The notes: a model not told the origin generated them from the sequence alone. DNA of 64,000 nt from Denitromonas halophila (GCF_007625155.1 NZ_VMNK01000016.1:35653-99652), one strand, 5' to 3'; positions 6,678-16,101 are shown, counted from the stretch's first letter. Numbers and translations are program-made.

Positions 6678-7032
6678 TCGGCGGCAAAGGCTCGCCCCAG
6701 AGCAACGAAGTCAACGCCAGACAGCCCGTAGAAATATACCCCCGGTCATCTCCGCCGCAAGACACCGCTTGGCGAGCAGGCGGAGACTGACCCACACAGC
6801 TTTGCCATCGCGCGATCCCGCACAAACATGTGCCCGCCCCCCCATTGTGGACATCGGGTGCTCGGCTGATGGTCGGCATTACCGTCAAGGGCCTCAACAT
6901 GCTCGAACAGCGCTTGTCACGGAGCACACGCGCTCGCGGGAAGAGCAGCTCAAGTCGGTGTCAATAGAATCGCCTACTACGTACCTGGCGACCGCGACCA
7001 CTCAAGAAAGCATCACTTCAGCCGCTAAGTGA
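6678..7032. other. Intergenic stretch with no supported gene
   Basis: About 355 bases separate the acetyltransferase and the GGDEF/EAL gene. An open plus frame at 6595-7032 gives an Arg/Thr-rich peptide that resembles no protein family and starts inside the acetyltransferase gene, so I do not call it. No terminator hairpin with a T tract is evident. Confidence 0.35.
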
Positions 7033-10000
7033 ATGATTGCTGATCGCGATGTCGACACGGTCGACATCCCCCCCTTTCAAGACTCAAGCACTCAAATGAC
7101 TCATGCCCGCAAGATCCTGCTGGCCTTTGTGGTGTCCGCGGTGCTGTCTACTGCCTTGCTCGGCGGTTTTTTGCATCTCAAGCTCAACGCCTGGGCCGAG
7201 GCACGGCTGGAGAAAGGGCACGCGTCATTCGTCGAAGCGATCGCCCGGAACATGAACGGCGAAATTGCTCGAAGCCAGCAGTTGCTCGAAACGGTCGCCG
7301 CCAGCGTCGAGTTCCGGCATCTGAGCGCGCTGGACCAGATTGATCTCAAACTCAATGGCATTCCGGGCAACGCAGACCTGGACAAACGGCGCATGCTGGA
7401 GCGCCTGCTCGGCAAAGATGACTTTTCAGTACTCTTCGTACTGACACCGAGCGGCGACCACTACCTCTCGCACCCCTATTCGGTTCAACGCCGACTGAAA
7501 AAATACAACCTGGCAGACCGCCCCTACTTTCAGGCGGCTCGAACGGAGCGCCGCACGGTGGTCTCCGACATGTTCGTGGGCTCTGACGGCATTCAGGCCG
7601 TGGCCATTGATGTCCCGGTACTCAACGAGGCGGGCGAGATCGTGGCCCACGTCGGTGGCGTCAAACACCTGACCCGCTTGGCAAAGATGCTCGATGCCGA
7701 GCTGATTGCGCCCTTCGATCGTGGCTTGCTGATCGATCAAAACGGGTCGGTGATTGCCATTACCGCGGCGGCGCGACTCCCGGCGACACACAAGAACGCG
7801 GCCCTGCACGGGCGCCTGCCACCCGATGCGGCCCCATCGATGGATCGATTCGAAGACGAAAACGGCCTGCGCTGGTTGCGCTTTCGCGCCCCACTGACGG
7901 CGGGCTGGCAATTATCGCTGATGCGTCGGGCGGATCTACTCAAGGCCGAGATCGCTCCGCAAGTTCAGAGCACGGCCCTGCTAGGCACCGCCATCGTTCT
8001 GATCAGCAGCCTGCTCGGCGTGGGCGTTGCGGTCTCACTGGCTCGACGCTGGCAGCAGGCCGATGCAGCGCTTGAAGCCGCCAAGGCGACGCTCGAAGAT
8101 CAGGTCGAGGCTAGAACGGCCGAGCTCGCGCAATCGGAACAGCGCCATCGCGCGTTGTTCGAGCACAGCCCGCTGCCCATGCTGCTGTATGACGCCAGCA
8201 GCTACGCCATCATGGAAGCCAACGACGCGGCCGTGGCGCAACTCGGTTACACGAAACATGCCTTTCTGACGATGACGGTCCATGATCTGGTGCACAACGA
8301 CACGCCGCCCCATGACATCGCGACACCCCATGAATCCAACGATGCGGCCGAACAGCGCTATCGACTGCGCAAGCAAAATGACGAACCCATAGAAACACTG
8401 GTCTGGTCCCGCCCGACCCACATCAACGGCACTCCCGCACGCATTGCCCTGATTCACGACATCACGCGTGAAGCAATGGCACAGAGAGCGCTGCAGGAAA
8501 GCGAATGGCGCTTCCGGAAAGTGTTCCAGGTCAGTCCGGTGGCGGGATCGATCACCACACTCGAGGGGGGCCGCTACTTCGAAGTGAATGACGCCTACAC
8601 GGCCGCCTTCGGCTGGTCGCGGGAGGAACTGCTGGCCGACAACGCCGTACGCATTGGTCTATGGCCGGATCCAGATCAGCGCCTCGCCTGGGTCCAGTGT
8701 CTGCGCGAACAGAATTTTGTCTCGAACTACTCGGTACGCCTGCGCGACAAAGGCCTGCGCCTCCACGACATTCTGATGTTCGCATCGGTCATCGACTTTG
8801 CCGGCGAGCGCTGCGTGCTGACCATGCTGCACGATGTAACGGCTCAGCGCGAGGCCGAAGCGCGAGTACGTACGCTGTCACAAGCAATCGAGCAAAGTCC
8901 GGTGTCGGTGTTGATCACCGACCGCCACTCGGTGATCGAGTATGTCAATCACCGCTTCGAAGAAATCACCGGCTATACCGCCAACGAGGTCATCGGCAAA
9001 AAGCCGAGCGTGCTTAAGTCAGGGCAGACGCCACCCAGCCGCTACGAAGCCATGTGGGCGGCATTGAGTAATGGCAAGGCGTGGGAAGGCGAATTCCAGA
9101 ATATGCGCAAGAACGGTGAGCTCTTCTGGGAGCGGGCGCATATTGCGCCGGTTTTTGACGCGGCGGGCGATCTTCGCCACTACCTGGCCGTCAAAGAAGA
9201 CATTACGCATCAGAAGCGTCAGGAGGAGAAAATTCTCCGCCAGGCCCACTTTGATCCACTCACGGATCTACCGAACCGTTTTCTCGCTCTGGACCGTCTC
9301 ACCCAACTCATCAAGGAGGCGGCCCGCCAAGCCAACAAGGTTGCGGTGTTATTCATCGACCTGGACGACTTCAAGAAGATCAACGACAACCTTGGCCACG
9401 AAGCGGGCGACCACGTGTTGATCGAGGCGGCCGCCCGTCTCAGCAGCGCGGTGCGCGACGAAGACACCGTCGGGCGCCTGGGCGGTGATGAATTCATCGT
9501 CCTGCTCGGCGGACTGTCCAGCCCGGGCGACGCACTCCCCGTTGCCGAATCGCTGATCGAACGCTTCCGTGACAGCTTCCAGCTCGACGGGCGCGAACTC
9601 ATGCTGACCGCCAGTATCGGCATCGCCGTGTTTCCCGAAGACGGTGACAATCCGGCAACGCTGCTGCGCCATGCCGACACGGCGATGTACCACTCCAAGG
9701 CCCAAGGCCGGAATATCTGCCACTTCTTCACCGACGCGATGAATCTCGGCATGTCGCGACGACTGCAGATCGAAGAACAACTCCACGGCGCGCTGGCGCG
9801 CGAAGAGTTCCAGCTCTGCTATCAACCCCTCATCAATATCGCCCGACGCGCCATCATTGGTGCCGAAGCCCTGCTGCGCTGGCGCAACCCGCGCCTTGGG
9901 GCGGTGCCCCCCGATGAGTTCATTCCCGTCGCCGAACACACCGATCTGATCATCGACATCGGCAAACACGTGCTGAGCCAGGCCATTGAACAGGTGGCGT

Positions 10001-10527
10001 ACTGGCGCGGAGCGTTGTCGCCCGACTTCAAGGTGGCGGTCAACCTCTCGCCCCGGCAATTCCGCGATACGGGGCTGGCCAGCTTCATCGAGCAGACGCT
10101 CGCACGCCACGGCGTCCCCGGCAATGCGCTGGAGCTGGAGATCACCGAAGGCGTGCTGATGGGCGGTCACACCCACATCAACGACGCCCTCGTCTCGCTC
10201 AACCGGATGGGCGTGCACATCGCGATGGACGATTTCGGCACCGGCTATTCATCACTGAGTTATCTGCGCAGCTATCCTTTTGATACGCTCAAGATCGACC
10301 GCAGTTTTGTGGGCGACATCACGATTGACGCCGCGGATCGGGAGTTGGTCAATGCCACCATCGCCATGGCGCATGGTCTCGGCCTGAGCGTGGTGGCCGA
10401 GGGCGTCGAGACCGAGGCGCAACTCGACTATCTGCACTCGCGCGGATGCGACATCGCGCAAGGCTACCTGTTCGGCAAACCCGTCCCGGCCGAAGCCTTC
10501 AACACGATATTCGGCCAGCCCGTCTGA
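7033..10527 (+). CDS. Membrane-bound diguanylate cyclase/phosphodiesterase with Cache and PAS domains
   Basis: A 1,164-residue c-di-GMP signalling protein. Numbered from 7033: transmembrane helix at about 28-50, a periplasmic Cache-type sensor to about 310, a second helix about 315-338, three PAS domains (about 365-490, 490-612, 612-735), a GGDEF domain with intact GGDEF at 817-821 and an EAL domain with EALLRW at 945. Both enzymatic motifs are intact; later EAL landmarks (DDFGTGYSS, KIDRSFV, AEGVE) are also present. It could make and degrade c-di-GMP, though in such tandem proteins one activity often dominates. The ATG at 7096 (MTHARK) is an alternative start placing the first helix near the N-terminus. 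Confidence 0.92.
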   Translation: MIADRDVDTVDIPPFQDSSTQMTHARKILLAFVVSAVLSTALLGGFLHLKLNAWAEARLEKGHASFVEAIARNMNGEIARSQQLLETVAASVEFRHLSALDQIDLKLNGIPGNADLDKRRMLERLLGKDDFSVLFVLTPSGDHYLSHPYSVQRRLKKYNLADRPYFQAARTERRTVVSDMFVGSDGIQAVAIDVPVLNEAGEIVAHVGGVKHLTRLAKMLDAELIAPFDRGLLIDQNGSVIAITAAARLPATHKNAALHGRLPPDAAPSMDRFEDENGLRWLRFRAPLTAGWQLSLMRRADLLKAEIAPQVQSTALLGTAIVLISSLLGVGVAVSLARRWQQADAALEAAKATLEDQVEARTAELAQSEQRHRALFEHSPLPMLLYDASSYAIMEANDAAVAQLGYTKHAFLTMTVHDLVHNDTPPHDIATPHESNDAAEQRYRLRKQNDEPIETLVWSRPTHINGTPARIALIHDITREAMAQRALQESEWRFRKVFQVSPVAGSITTLEGGRYFEVNDAYTAAFGWSREELLADNAVRIGLWPDPDQRLAWVQCLREQNFVSNYSVRLRDKGLRLHDILMFASVIDFAGERCVLTMLHDVTAQREAEARVRTLSQAIEQSPVSVLITDRHSVIEYVNHRFEEITGYTANEVIGKKPSVLKSGQTPPSRYEAMWAALSNGKAWEGEFQNMRKNGELFWERAHIAPVFDAAGDLRHYLAVKEDITHQKRQEEKILRQAHFDPLTDLPNRFLALDRLTQLIKEAARQANKVAVLFIDLDDFKKINDNLGHEAGDHVLIEAAARLSSAVRDEDTVGRLGGDEFIVLLGGLSSPGDALPVAESLIERFRDSFQLDGRELMLTASIGIAVFPEDGDNPATLLRHADTAMYHSKAQGRNICHFFTDAMNLGMSRRLQIEEQLHGALAREEFQLCYQPLINIARRAIIGAEALLRWRNPRLGAVPPDEFIPVAEHTDLIIDIGKHVLSQAIEQVAYWRGALSPDFKVAVNLSPRQFRDTGLASFIEQTLARHGVPGNALELEITEGVLMGGHTHINDALVSLNRMGVHIAMDDFGTGYSSLSYLRSYPFDTLKIDRSFVGDITIDAADRELVNATIAMAHGLGLSVVAEGVETEAQLDYLHSRGCDIAQGYLFGKPVPAEAFNTIFGQPV

Positions 10528-10644
10528 CGCGTCCCCCTACGGCACCGAGCCCTCACCACATCCGATCGTGTCTTCAAGCGGCATTCCGTTGTCAAACCGA
10601 GGACGCCGTCCGACGATCCATCCAGGCGGCATTGCCCCTCCAAC

Positions 10645-10971
10645 TCAAGCATCGACAGGAAGCACGGCCTCTCCTGCCGCCCGCCAGGCCTCGATTCCGC
10701 CCACCAGATAACGGGCGTCACACCCCATCACGCGCAACACGGCGACCAAGCCCTGACTGATTTCGTGCCCGTGGACGCAATAAAGCACCACCAGACCGTC
10801 GGTCGGGATGCTGTCTTTCCAGTCCAGCCAGCGCGCTGGATCCCGCCATTGGCCGCCCGCGATCTGGCCGCCATCGCTTTGCCGTGCCGTGGCTCGACGC
10901 ACATCGAGGAGCCTATGCACAAGGCCGCCGCGTTGCCAAAGGGCGAGTTCAGCCGGCGTGATGTGGCTCAT
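10645..10971 (-). CDS. Rhodanese-like protein of the chromate operon (ChrE-like)
   Basis: A 108-residue single rhodanese domain with the active-site loop CVHGHEIS supplying the sulfur-carrying cysteine, LLDVR near the N-terminus and LVGGIEAWRAAG near the end. It starts 13 bases after chrA with GGAGTT before the ATG, so it is the third gene of the chrB-chrA operon. A rhodanese, ChrE, accompanies chromate genes in Cupriavidus; the analogous role, perhaps in handling chromium-thiol adducts, is inferred from position. Confidence 0.8.
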   Translation of the reverse strand: MSHITPAELALWQRGGLVHRLLDVRRATARQSDGGQIAGGQWRDPARWLDWKDSIPTDGLVVLYCVHGHEISQGLVAVLRVMGCDARYLVGGIEAWRAAGEAVLPVDA

Positions 10972-10984
10972 TGGGCAACTCCTT

Positions 10985-12343
10985 TCAAAACAGCGACAAG
11001 GCCAGACCGGCCACGGCGCAGGCAGCGATCACCTCGATCACGCCGCGCTTGAAACGCAGCAGGGCCACCGCTGCGCCAAGTGCGACAAGCGCGGCGACGG
11101 CATCGAAACCGCCCGCCAGCCCATCGGGCCACAACACGTGATAGCCGAAGAACAGCGCCAGATTCAGCACCACCCCGACGACGGCCGCGGTAATGGCGGT
11201 GAGTGGCGCGGTAAGGCGGATCTCGCCATGGGTGGATTCAACCAGCGGCCCGCCGGCAAGAATGAACAGAAAGGATGGCAAGAAAGTGAACCAGGTCACC
11301 AGGCATGCAGCGACCGCGCCAGCCAGAAAGAGCGAGTCGGGCCCGAACACGGCTTTAACGTAGCCGCCGACATAGCCGGCGAAGGCCACCACCATGATCA
11401 GCGGGCCGGGTGTGGTCTCGCCCAGCGCGAGGCCATCGATCATCTGGGTGGGGGTGAGCCAGCCATAGTGGCCGACCGCGCCCTGATACACATAGGGCAG
11501 CACGGCATAGGCGCCGCCAAAAGTGAGCAGCGCGGCTTTGGTGAAGAACCAGGCCATCTGGGTAAGCGTGTGGTCCCAACCCAGGCCGGCAGTGAGCAAA
11601 CCCATGGGCACCAGCCACAGCACCGCACCGGTCGCCAAGACACCCGTCAGACGCGACCAACTGAAGCGGGCGTGCGCCGGCGTCGGCGTGTCGTCGTCGA
11701 TGATGGCTCGGCCAAAATCGGCGCCTGCCTTGCCGTGCCCACCGCCTGCGGCGAAGACGTGCGGCGCGACACGGCCGCCGATGTAGCCGACCACCGCCGC
11801 GCCCAGCACAATGGCCGGAAACGGCACGTTGAGAGCAAAGATAGCCGCAAAGGACGCACCGGCAATCGCCCACAGCACATTGTTCTTGAGCGCCCGCGAG
11901 CCGATACGATGCGCCGCCTGCAACACGATGGCCGTCACCGCCGGCTTGATGCCATAAAACAACCCGGCCACCAGCGGTACATCGCCAAAGGCGATATACA
12001 CCCACGACAGCACGATGAGAATCAGCAGCGAGGGCAGCACGAACAGCGCACCGGCCACTACGCCGCCCCAGGTGCGGTGCATGAGCCAGCCAATGTAGGT
12101 GGCGAGCTGCTGCGCCTCGGGGCCGGGCAGCACCATGCAGTAGTTCAGCGCGTGTAAAAAGCGCCGCTCCGACAGCCAGCGGCGGCGCTCGACCAACTCC
12201 TGGTGCATGATCGAAATCTGCCCCGCCGGCCCGCCAAAGCTGATGAAACCGAGCTTGAGCCAGAACAGCACGGCATCACGAAAGCGCACCGCGGCGGGGG
12301 CGTCGATGGTATCCATCGCAATTGGAGGCGTGGTTTGGCTCAT
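10985..12343 (-). CDS. chrA: Chromate efflux transporter ChrA
   Basis: A 452-residue long-chain CHR-family transporter that exports chromate from the cytoplasm using the proton motive force. The two homologous halves are visible: the first with KLGFISFGGPAGQI and ALNYCMVLPGPEAQQLA, the second with TKAALLTFGGAYAVLP and GLALGETTPGPLIMV, each followed by several hydrophobic segments. The ATG overlaps the chrB stop by four bases, showing translational coupling. Confidence 0.93.
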   Translation of the reverse strand: MSQTTPPIAMDTIDAPAAVRFRDAVLFWLKLGFISFGGPAGQISIMHQELVERRRWLSERRFLHALNYCMVLPGPEAQQLATYIGWLMHRTWGGVVAGALFVLPSLLILIVLSWVYIAFGDVPLVAGLFYGIKPAVTAIVLQAAHRIGSRALKNNVLWAIAGASFAAIFALNVPFPAIVLGAAVVGYIGGRVAPHVFAAGGGHGKAGADFGRAIIDDDTPTPAHARFSWSRLTGVLATGAVLWLVPMGLLTAGLGWDHTLTQMAWFFTKAALLTFGGAYAVLPYVYQGAVGHYGWLTPTQMIDGLALGETTPGPLIMVVAFAGYVGGYVKAVFGPDSLFLAGAVAACLVTWFTFLPSFLFILAGGPLVESTHGEIRLTAPLTAITAAVVGVVLNLALFFGYHVLWPDGLAGGFDAVAALVALGAAVALLRFKRGVIEVIAACAVAGLALSLF

Positions 12344-13281
12344 GCAACGGGCGCGCCGGTATCGAAACGGGTCAGCAGCGCATCGAACACGCCGCTGGCT
12401 GCGATGAGCAAGGCATCGTCATCGGCAATGGCATCGCGCAGGCCGGCCAGCACACTCTCCACCCCAACCGCCTCGGGCGGCTGCACACCGCCCACGTCGA
12501 GGTAGTGCACCAGCAGCGCGAGTCGCGCCAGCGCGGGCTGCGCAAGGCCGAAGCTGGCGATCATCACCTCGAAGCTCACCAGCCCCCCCAAGTGACTGAA
12601 ACGCGCGCCATCGAAGTCGAAGCCGAGCGCATCGTCCGGGCAGTCGCCAGGCGCGGCAAGCCACAGCATCGTGGCCGACGGGTCGATAAAACGGCGGATC
12701 AACCACGCACAGGCGAGGCGGTCGACCCACGGCCGTCGACGCGTCGCCCAGCGCCGGCCCTGAAAATCGGCGATGTCCATCGACTCGATCTGACCGGTGA
12801 TGGCGCGAGGCTCATCGGGCGACAGCACACGCGCGATGTCCAGCTCAAGCGATTGCAAGGCGGCGTCCACTTGCCGCTGCGCTTCGCCAGCAAAGAAGTC
12901 GATCGCCGCAAGCGCAACAAACGCCTTGCGCAGCTTGCGCACCTGCTTGATCGCCGCCGCCACGGTGTCGGCCGACAAGGCCTCGCGCACCGCCACCACC
13001 TCTCCCAGCAAGGCGGCGTAATCGTCTCGCCGATCAAACAGATGGGCAAACTCGGCACCAGCCACCTCTTCCACTCGCAACACGTAGGCCACTCCGCCGC
13101 CCTCACGCACCTCGGTGGCGATGGCATCGAGCGTGCTGGCACAGGCGTCGCGGTTGGGCATGAGGTAGACGCCATCGCGTAACACCGCCGCGCCAGACTG
13201 TTTCAAGCCACGCCACGCGCGCATCCGGACGGTGGCGTTTTCGGTGGGCAGACTGAGGATGAGTACGAGCCATTGATTCAT
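12340..13281 (-). CDS. chrB: ChrB-type chromate-resistance regulator/accessory protein
   Basis: A 313-residue ChrB protein with both usual parts: an N-terminal domain (about 1-165, starting MNQWLVLILSLPTENATVRM) and a C-terminal ChrB domain with RRRPWVDRLACAWLIRRFID and FDFDGARFSHLGG. In Ochrobactrum and Cupriavidus, ChrB acts as a chromate-responsive regulator of the operon. It is the first gene of the minus-strand chrB-chrA-rhodanese operon. A short palindrome sits a few bases upstream of its start. Confidence 0.92.
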   Translation of the reverse strand: MNQWLVLILSLPTENATVRMRAWRGLKQSGAAVLRDGVYLMPNRDACASTLDAIATEVREGGGVAYVLRVEEVAGAEFAHLFDRRDDYAALLGEVVAVREALSADTVAAAIKQVRKLRKAFVALAAIDFFAGEAQRQVDAALQSLELDIARVLSPDEPRAITGQIESMDIADFQGRRWATRRRPWVDRLACAWLIRRFIDPSATMLWLAAPGDCPDDALGFDFDGARFSHLGGLVSFEVMIASFGLAQPALARLALLVHYLDVGGVQPPEAVGVESVLAGLRDAIADDDALLIAASGVFDALLTRFDTGAPVA

Positions 13282-13291
13282 GAAACAAACA

Positions 13292-13305
13292 CTACAATGA
13301 TGTAG
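13292..13305. promoter_or_regulatory. Palindrome upstream of chrB, candidate operator
   Basis: CTACA-ATGA-TGTAG is a perfect five-base inverted repeat 11 bases upstream of the chrB start and between chrB and the divergent cupin gene. On the minus strand a TTGAAG about 17 bases before it could be a -35 element, so the palindrome would lie in the spacer/-10 region. A binding site for ChrB or another repressor is inferred from position alone. Confidence 0.4.
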
Positions 13306-13443
13306 CGCTTACTTCAACATTTATTTTCTGACAGCAGACCGCTCACACTGGCCTACCCTGAAGTGACAGATCGAGGCTCAGGACAATCGCCAATCTGGCG
13401 CCTCGTCTTCACCGCCCGCCCGAAATTCACAAGGAGCCCCCCC

Positions 13444-13878
13444 ATGACCGCGACACCGATTGGCGACTTCCATGTCGCACCAACCGATCTGCCATGGAAG
13501 GTCCTGCGCGAGGGCTATCATTTCAAGCTCCTGCGAACCTGCCCGGTCACCGGCACCTGGGTCGCGCTGTTTCGCACCGTGGCGGGGGCGTCCGTGCCAT
13601 CGCACAAACACATCGGCGCGGCCGAGTACTTTGTCTTAAAGGGAAAGATCGAGATCCGGGGCGGCGCCGAACGAGGCGGCATCACGGCAAGTGCCGGCGA
13701 CTACGGCTACGAGCCGAACGGCATCGTCCACGAGAAAACCCATTTCCCGGAGCCCTGCGAATACCTGTTCATCAACCACGGCCCGCTGCAATATCTGGAT
13801 GCCGACGGCAATACCGCGATGGTGCTCGACTGGATCGGTGTTCAGGAAAAGTGGGACGAAGCGGCAGTGGCCGAATAG
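13444..13878 (+). CDS. Cupin-domain dioxygenase-like protein (dihydroxyacetophenone dioxygenase family)
   Basis: A 144-residue single-cupin protein. The first cupin motif HKHIGAAEYFVLKG supplies two His and one Glu metal ligands, and a later His is in GIVHEKTHF. Overall it looks like the 2,4'-dihydroxyacetophenone dioxygenase/acetylacetone-cleaving group of non-haem iron enzymes that cleave C-C bonds, but substrate cannot be read from sequence. AAGGAG at 13431 precedes the ATG at 13444. It is divergent from the chromate operon and may share its regulatory region. Confidence 0.75.
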   Translation: MTATPIGDFHVAPTDLPWKVLREGYHFKLLRTCPVTGTWVALFRTVAGASVPSHKHIGAAEYFVLKGKIEIRGGAERGGITASAGDYGYEPNGIVHEKTHFPEPCEYLFINHGPLQYLDADGNTAMVLDWIGVQEKWDEAAVAE

Positions 13879-13886
13879 CCCAAGGC

Positions 13887-14654
13887 CTATTCACCACTGG
13901 CCAGATACCGCTGCGCCCAGGCCGCGACCACCTCGGCCACGTAGATAGCGTCGGCGCGCTGGCTGAGCAGGTGGTCGGCGCTGTCGAGGCTGACGAAGCT
14001 CTTGGGATGCCTGGCCCAGCCGTAGATACGGGCGGCGTTGTCGATGCTGACGGTGGTGTCTTGCGGCGAGTGAAACACCAGCAAGGCTTTACGCAGCCCG
14101 GCCACGGCGCGTTCGAGTTTGGCCGACTCGATGTCGTCGAGAAACTGCCGGCGAATGCGAAAGGGCCGGCCGACCAACCGCACGACCGCCTCGCCTTCGC
14201 GCTCGATTTCATCCCGTGCGCTTTCAAAGTGATGCGCCACATGGGCGGGATCGGCGGGCGCGCCAATGGTGCAAATCGCCCGCGCGCCGTCAATTTGCGC
14301 GGCCGCCGCGAGCACCGCCGCGCCGCCGAGCGAATGGCCGATCACGATGGCGGGCTCGGCCAGCGACTGCTTCATGTAGGCGGCCGCGGCGACCAGGTCT
14401 TGGACGTTGGACGAGAAGTTGGTGTTGGCAAAATCGCCATCGCTGGCACCCAGTCCGGTGAAGTCAAAACGCAACACGGCAATGCCTTGGGCGGTGAGCC
14501 CCTCGGCAATGCGCGCGGCGGCGAAGATGTCCTTGGTGCACGTAAAGCAGTGGGCAAACAGCGCGTAAGCACGCGGTGGCGCGTCGGGCAGATCCAGCCG
14601 AGCGGCAAGCTCGGTGCCAAAGGCGCCGGGGAAGGTGATTTTCTGGCTTTGCAT
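13887..14654 (-). CDS. Alpha/beta hydrolase
   Basis: A 255-residue serine hydrolase. The nucleophile elbow is GHSLGGAA, an FAHCFTC segment follows the first strands at the oxyanion hole, and the late SADHLLS supplies the catalytic His. The N-terminal half closely resembles the hydrolase part of the widespread hydrolase-OsmC fusion proteins, but this protein ends where the OsmC domain would begin. The start at 14654 (MQSQKITF) is preferred over longer frames because the fold begins there. Substrate unknown. The gene converges on the cupin gene with a nine-base gap. Confidence 0.82.
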   Translation of the reverse strand: MQSQKITFPGAFGTELAARLDLPDAPPRAYALFAHCFTCTKDIFAAARIAEGLTAQGIAVLRFDFTGLGASDGDFANTNFSSNVQDLVAAAAYMKQSLAEPAIVIGHSLGGAAVLAAAAQIDGARAICTIGAPADPAHVAHHFESARDEIEREGEAVVRLVGRPFRIRRQFLDDIESAKLERAVAGLRKALLVFHSPQDTTVSIDNAARIYGWARHPKSFVSLDSADHLLSQRADAIYVAEVVAAWAQRYLASGE

Positions 14655-14803
14655 GAGGGGGGCTCCGGTCGATGGCAGCGCGCCACGCCAGCCGGTCAAT
14701 ACGCCGAGTGAACGCGCGCTACGCTCAAGAGACGGCGCAGCACCCCGGATGATTACAACCGATTGGCGCGCCGGCATATGGTGACGCATGAGCGACCAAA
14801 GAA

Positions 14804-14826
14804 AAACGGCCTCAATCAGGCCGTTT
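14804..14826 (-). terminator. Rho-independent terminator of amtB
   Basis: AAACGGCCT-CAATC-AGGCCGTTT forms a nine-base stem; read on the minus strand it continues into TTCTTT, giving a U-rich tail just after the amtB stop. Confidence 0.85.
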
Positions 14827-14848
14827 CCTGCTCAACCGCGCGACCGGC

Positions 14849-16051
14849 TTACCAGCTCGCGTCCCGATCCGGCGTGGCCGATATCTTGTGGATGGTGAGG
14901 TCGGCGCCTTCGTATTCTTCTTCGGCATCCAGACGCAGGCCACTGACGGCCTTGATCGTGGCATACACCAGATAGCCACCGACGAATGCGAAGGCCACAC
15001 CGGCCAGCGTGCCAACGAGCTGGCTCATGAAGCTGACGCCGCCCATGCCGCCCAGCGCCGACGAGCCGAAGATGCCGGCAGCGATGCCGCCCCAGGCGCC
15101 ACACAGGCCATGCAGGGGCCAGACACCGAGCACATCGTCGATCTTCCAGCGATTCTGGGTGAGGGTGAACATCTGCACGAACAGCACGCCGGCAATCACA
15201 CCGACCGCCAACGCACCAATCGGGTGCATCAGGTCGGAGCCGGCACACACTGCCACCAGGCCCGCCAGTGGACCGTTGTGCACGAAGCCCGGGTCGTTCT
15301 TGCCCATCACCAGCGCGGCCAGCGTGCCACCGACCATGGCCATGAGCGAGTTGACCGCCACCAGCCCGCTGATACCCTCCACCGTCTGTGCGCTCATCAC
15401 GTTGAAGCCGAACCAGCCGACGGTGAGAATCCAAGCGCCCAGCGCGAGGAAGGGAATGCTCGAAGGCGGGTGCGCGGCGATGGCGCCCGATTTATTGTAG
15501 CGACCATGACGCGCGCCGAGCAGCAGCACTGCGGCCAATGCGATCCAGCCGCCAACAGCATGCACCACGACGCTGCCGGCAAAGTCGTGGAAGGTAGCGC
15601 CAAAGCTGGATTCAAGCCAGGCCTGGAAGCCGTAGTTGCTGTTCCAGATCAGGCCTTCGAAGAAGGGATAGACCAGGCCGACCAACAGCGCGGTAGCCGC
15701 CAGTTGCGGGTAAAAGCGTGCCCGCTCGGCGATGCCGCCCGAGATGATGGCCGGAATGGCGGCGGCGAAGGTCAGCAAGAAGAAGAACTTGACCAGGTCG
15801 TAGCCGCTACGCGCGGCCAGCACGTCGGCGCCCTGGAAGAAGCTGACGCCATAGGCGACGGCGTAGCCAATGAAGAAGTAGGCGATGGTCGAAACGCTGA
15901 AATCGACCAGAATCTTGACCAGCGCATTGACCTGGTTTTTGCGCCGCACGGTGCCCACTTCGAGAAATGCGAAGCCGGCATGCATGGCAAGCACCATGAT
16001 GGCGCCCAACAACACGAACAGGACGTCACTGGATGTCTTGAACTGCTCCAT
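14849..16051 (-). CDS. amtB: Ammonium transporter AmtB
   Basis: A 400-residue Amt/MEP/Rh-family channel for ammonium uptake in the inner membrane, with about eleven hydrophobic segments. Family landmarks include GFAFLEVGTVRRKN, DFAGSVVVHAVGGW with a pore His, VGWFGFN and HGLCGAWGGIAAG with the second pore region. It starts without a cleaved signal peptide at MEQFKTS; AAAGGAG precedes this ATG. A sigma-54 promoter and NtrC-type sites lie upstream, so induction under nitrogen limitation is expected. No glnK lies next to it, which is unusual for amtB. Confidence 0.94.
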   Translation of the reverse strand: MEQFKTSSDVLFVLLGAIMVLAMHAGFAFLEVGTVRRKNQVNALVKILVDFSVSTIAYFFIGYAVAYGVSFFQGADVLAARSGYDLVKFFFLLTFAAAIPAIISGGIAERARFYPQLAATALLVGLVYPFFEGLIWNSNYGFQAWLESSFGATFHDFAGSVVVHAVGGWIALAAVLLLGARHGRYNKSGAIAAHPPSSIPFLALGAWILTVGWFGFNVMSAQTVEGISGLVAVNSLMAMVGGTLAALVMGKNDPGFVHNGPLAGLVAVCAGSDLMHPIGALAVGVIAGVLFVQMFTLTQNRWKIDDVLGVWPLHGLCGAWGGIAAGIFGSSALGGMGGVSFMSQLVGTLAGVAFAFVGGYLVYATIKAVSGLRLDAEEEYEGADLTIHKISATPDRDASW

Positions 16052-16085
16052 GGAAATGCTCCTTTTGCACAATAGGGGAGCATTT

Positions 16086-16101
16086 AGCAGATCACGTGCC
16101 A
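16086..16101 (-). promoter_or_regulatory. Sigma-54 (-24/-12) promoter of amtB
   Basis: On the minus strand the sequence is TGGCACGTGATCTGCT, with GG and GC separated by ten bases as required, and a perfect TGGCAC -24 box. It lies about 35 bases before the amtB start and is nearly identical to the glnA promoter element. Confidence 0.8.

Noticed and set aside
6595..7032. Plus frame of 145 codons between the acetyltransferase and GGDEF/EAL genes
   Set aside because: It starts inside the acetyltransferase gene, is Arg/Thr-rich with no recognisable motif, and lacks a ribosome-binding site.
10808..12157. Long plus frame (449 codons) opposite chrA
   Set aside because: It is the antisense of a clear membrane transporter, rich in His, Gln and Arg, as expected for the complement of high-GC coding sequence.
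14888..16075. Long plus frame opposite amtB
   Set aside because: Antisense to an unmistakable ammonium transporter; composition is His/Gln/Asp-rich and not protein-like.
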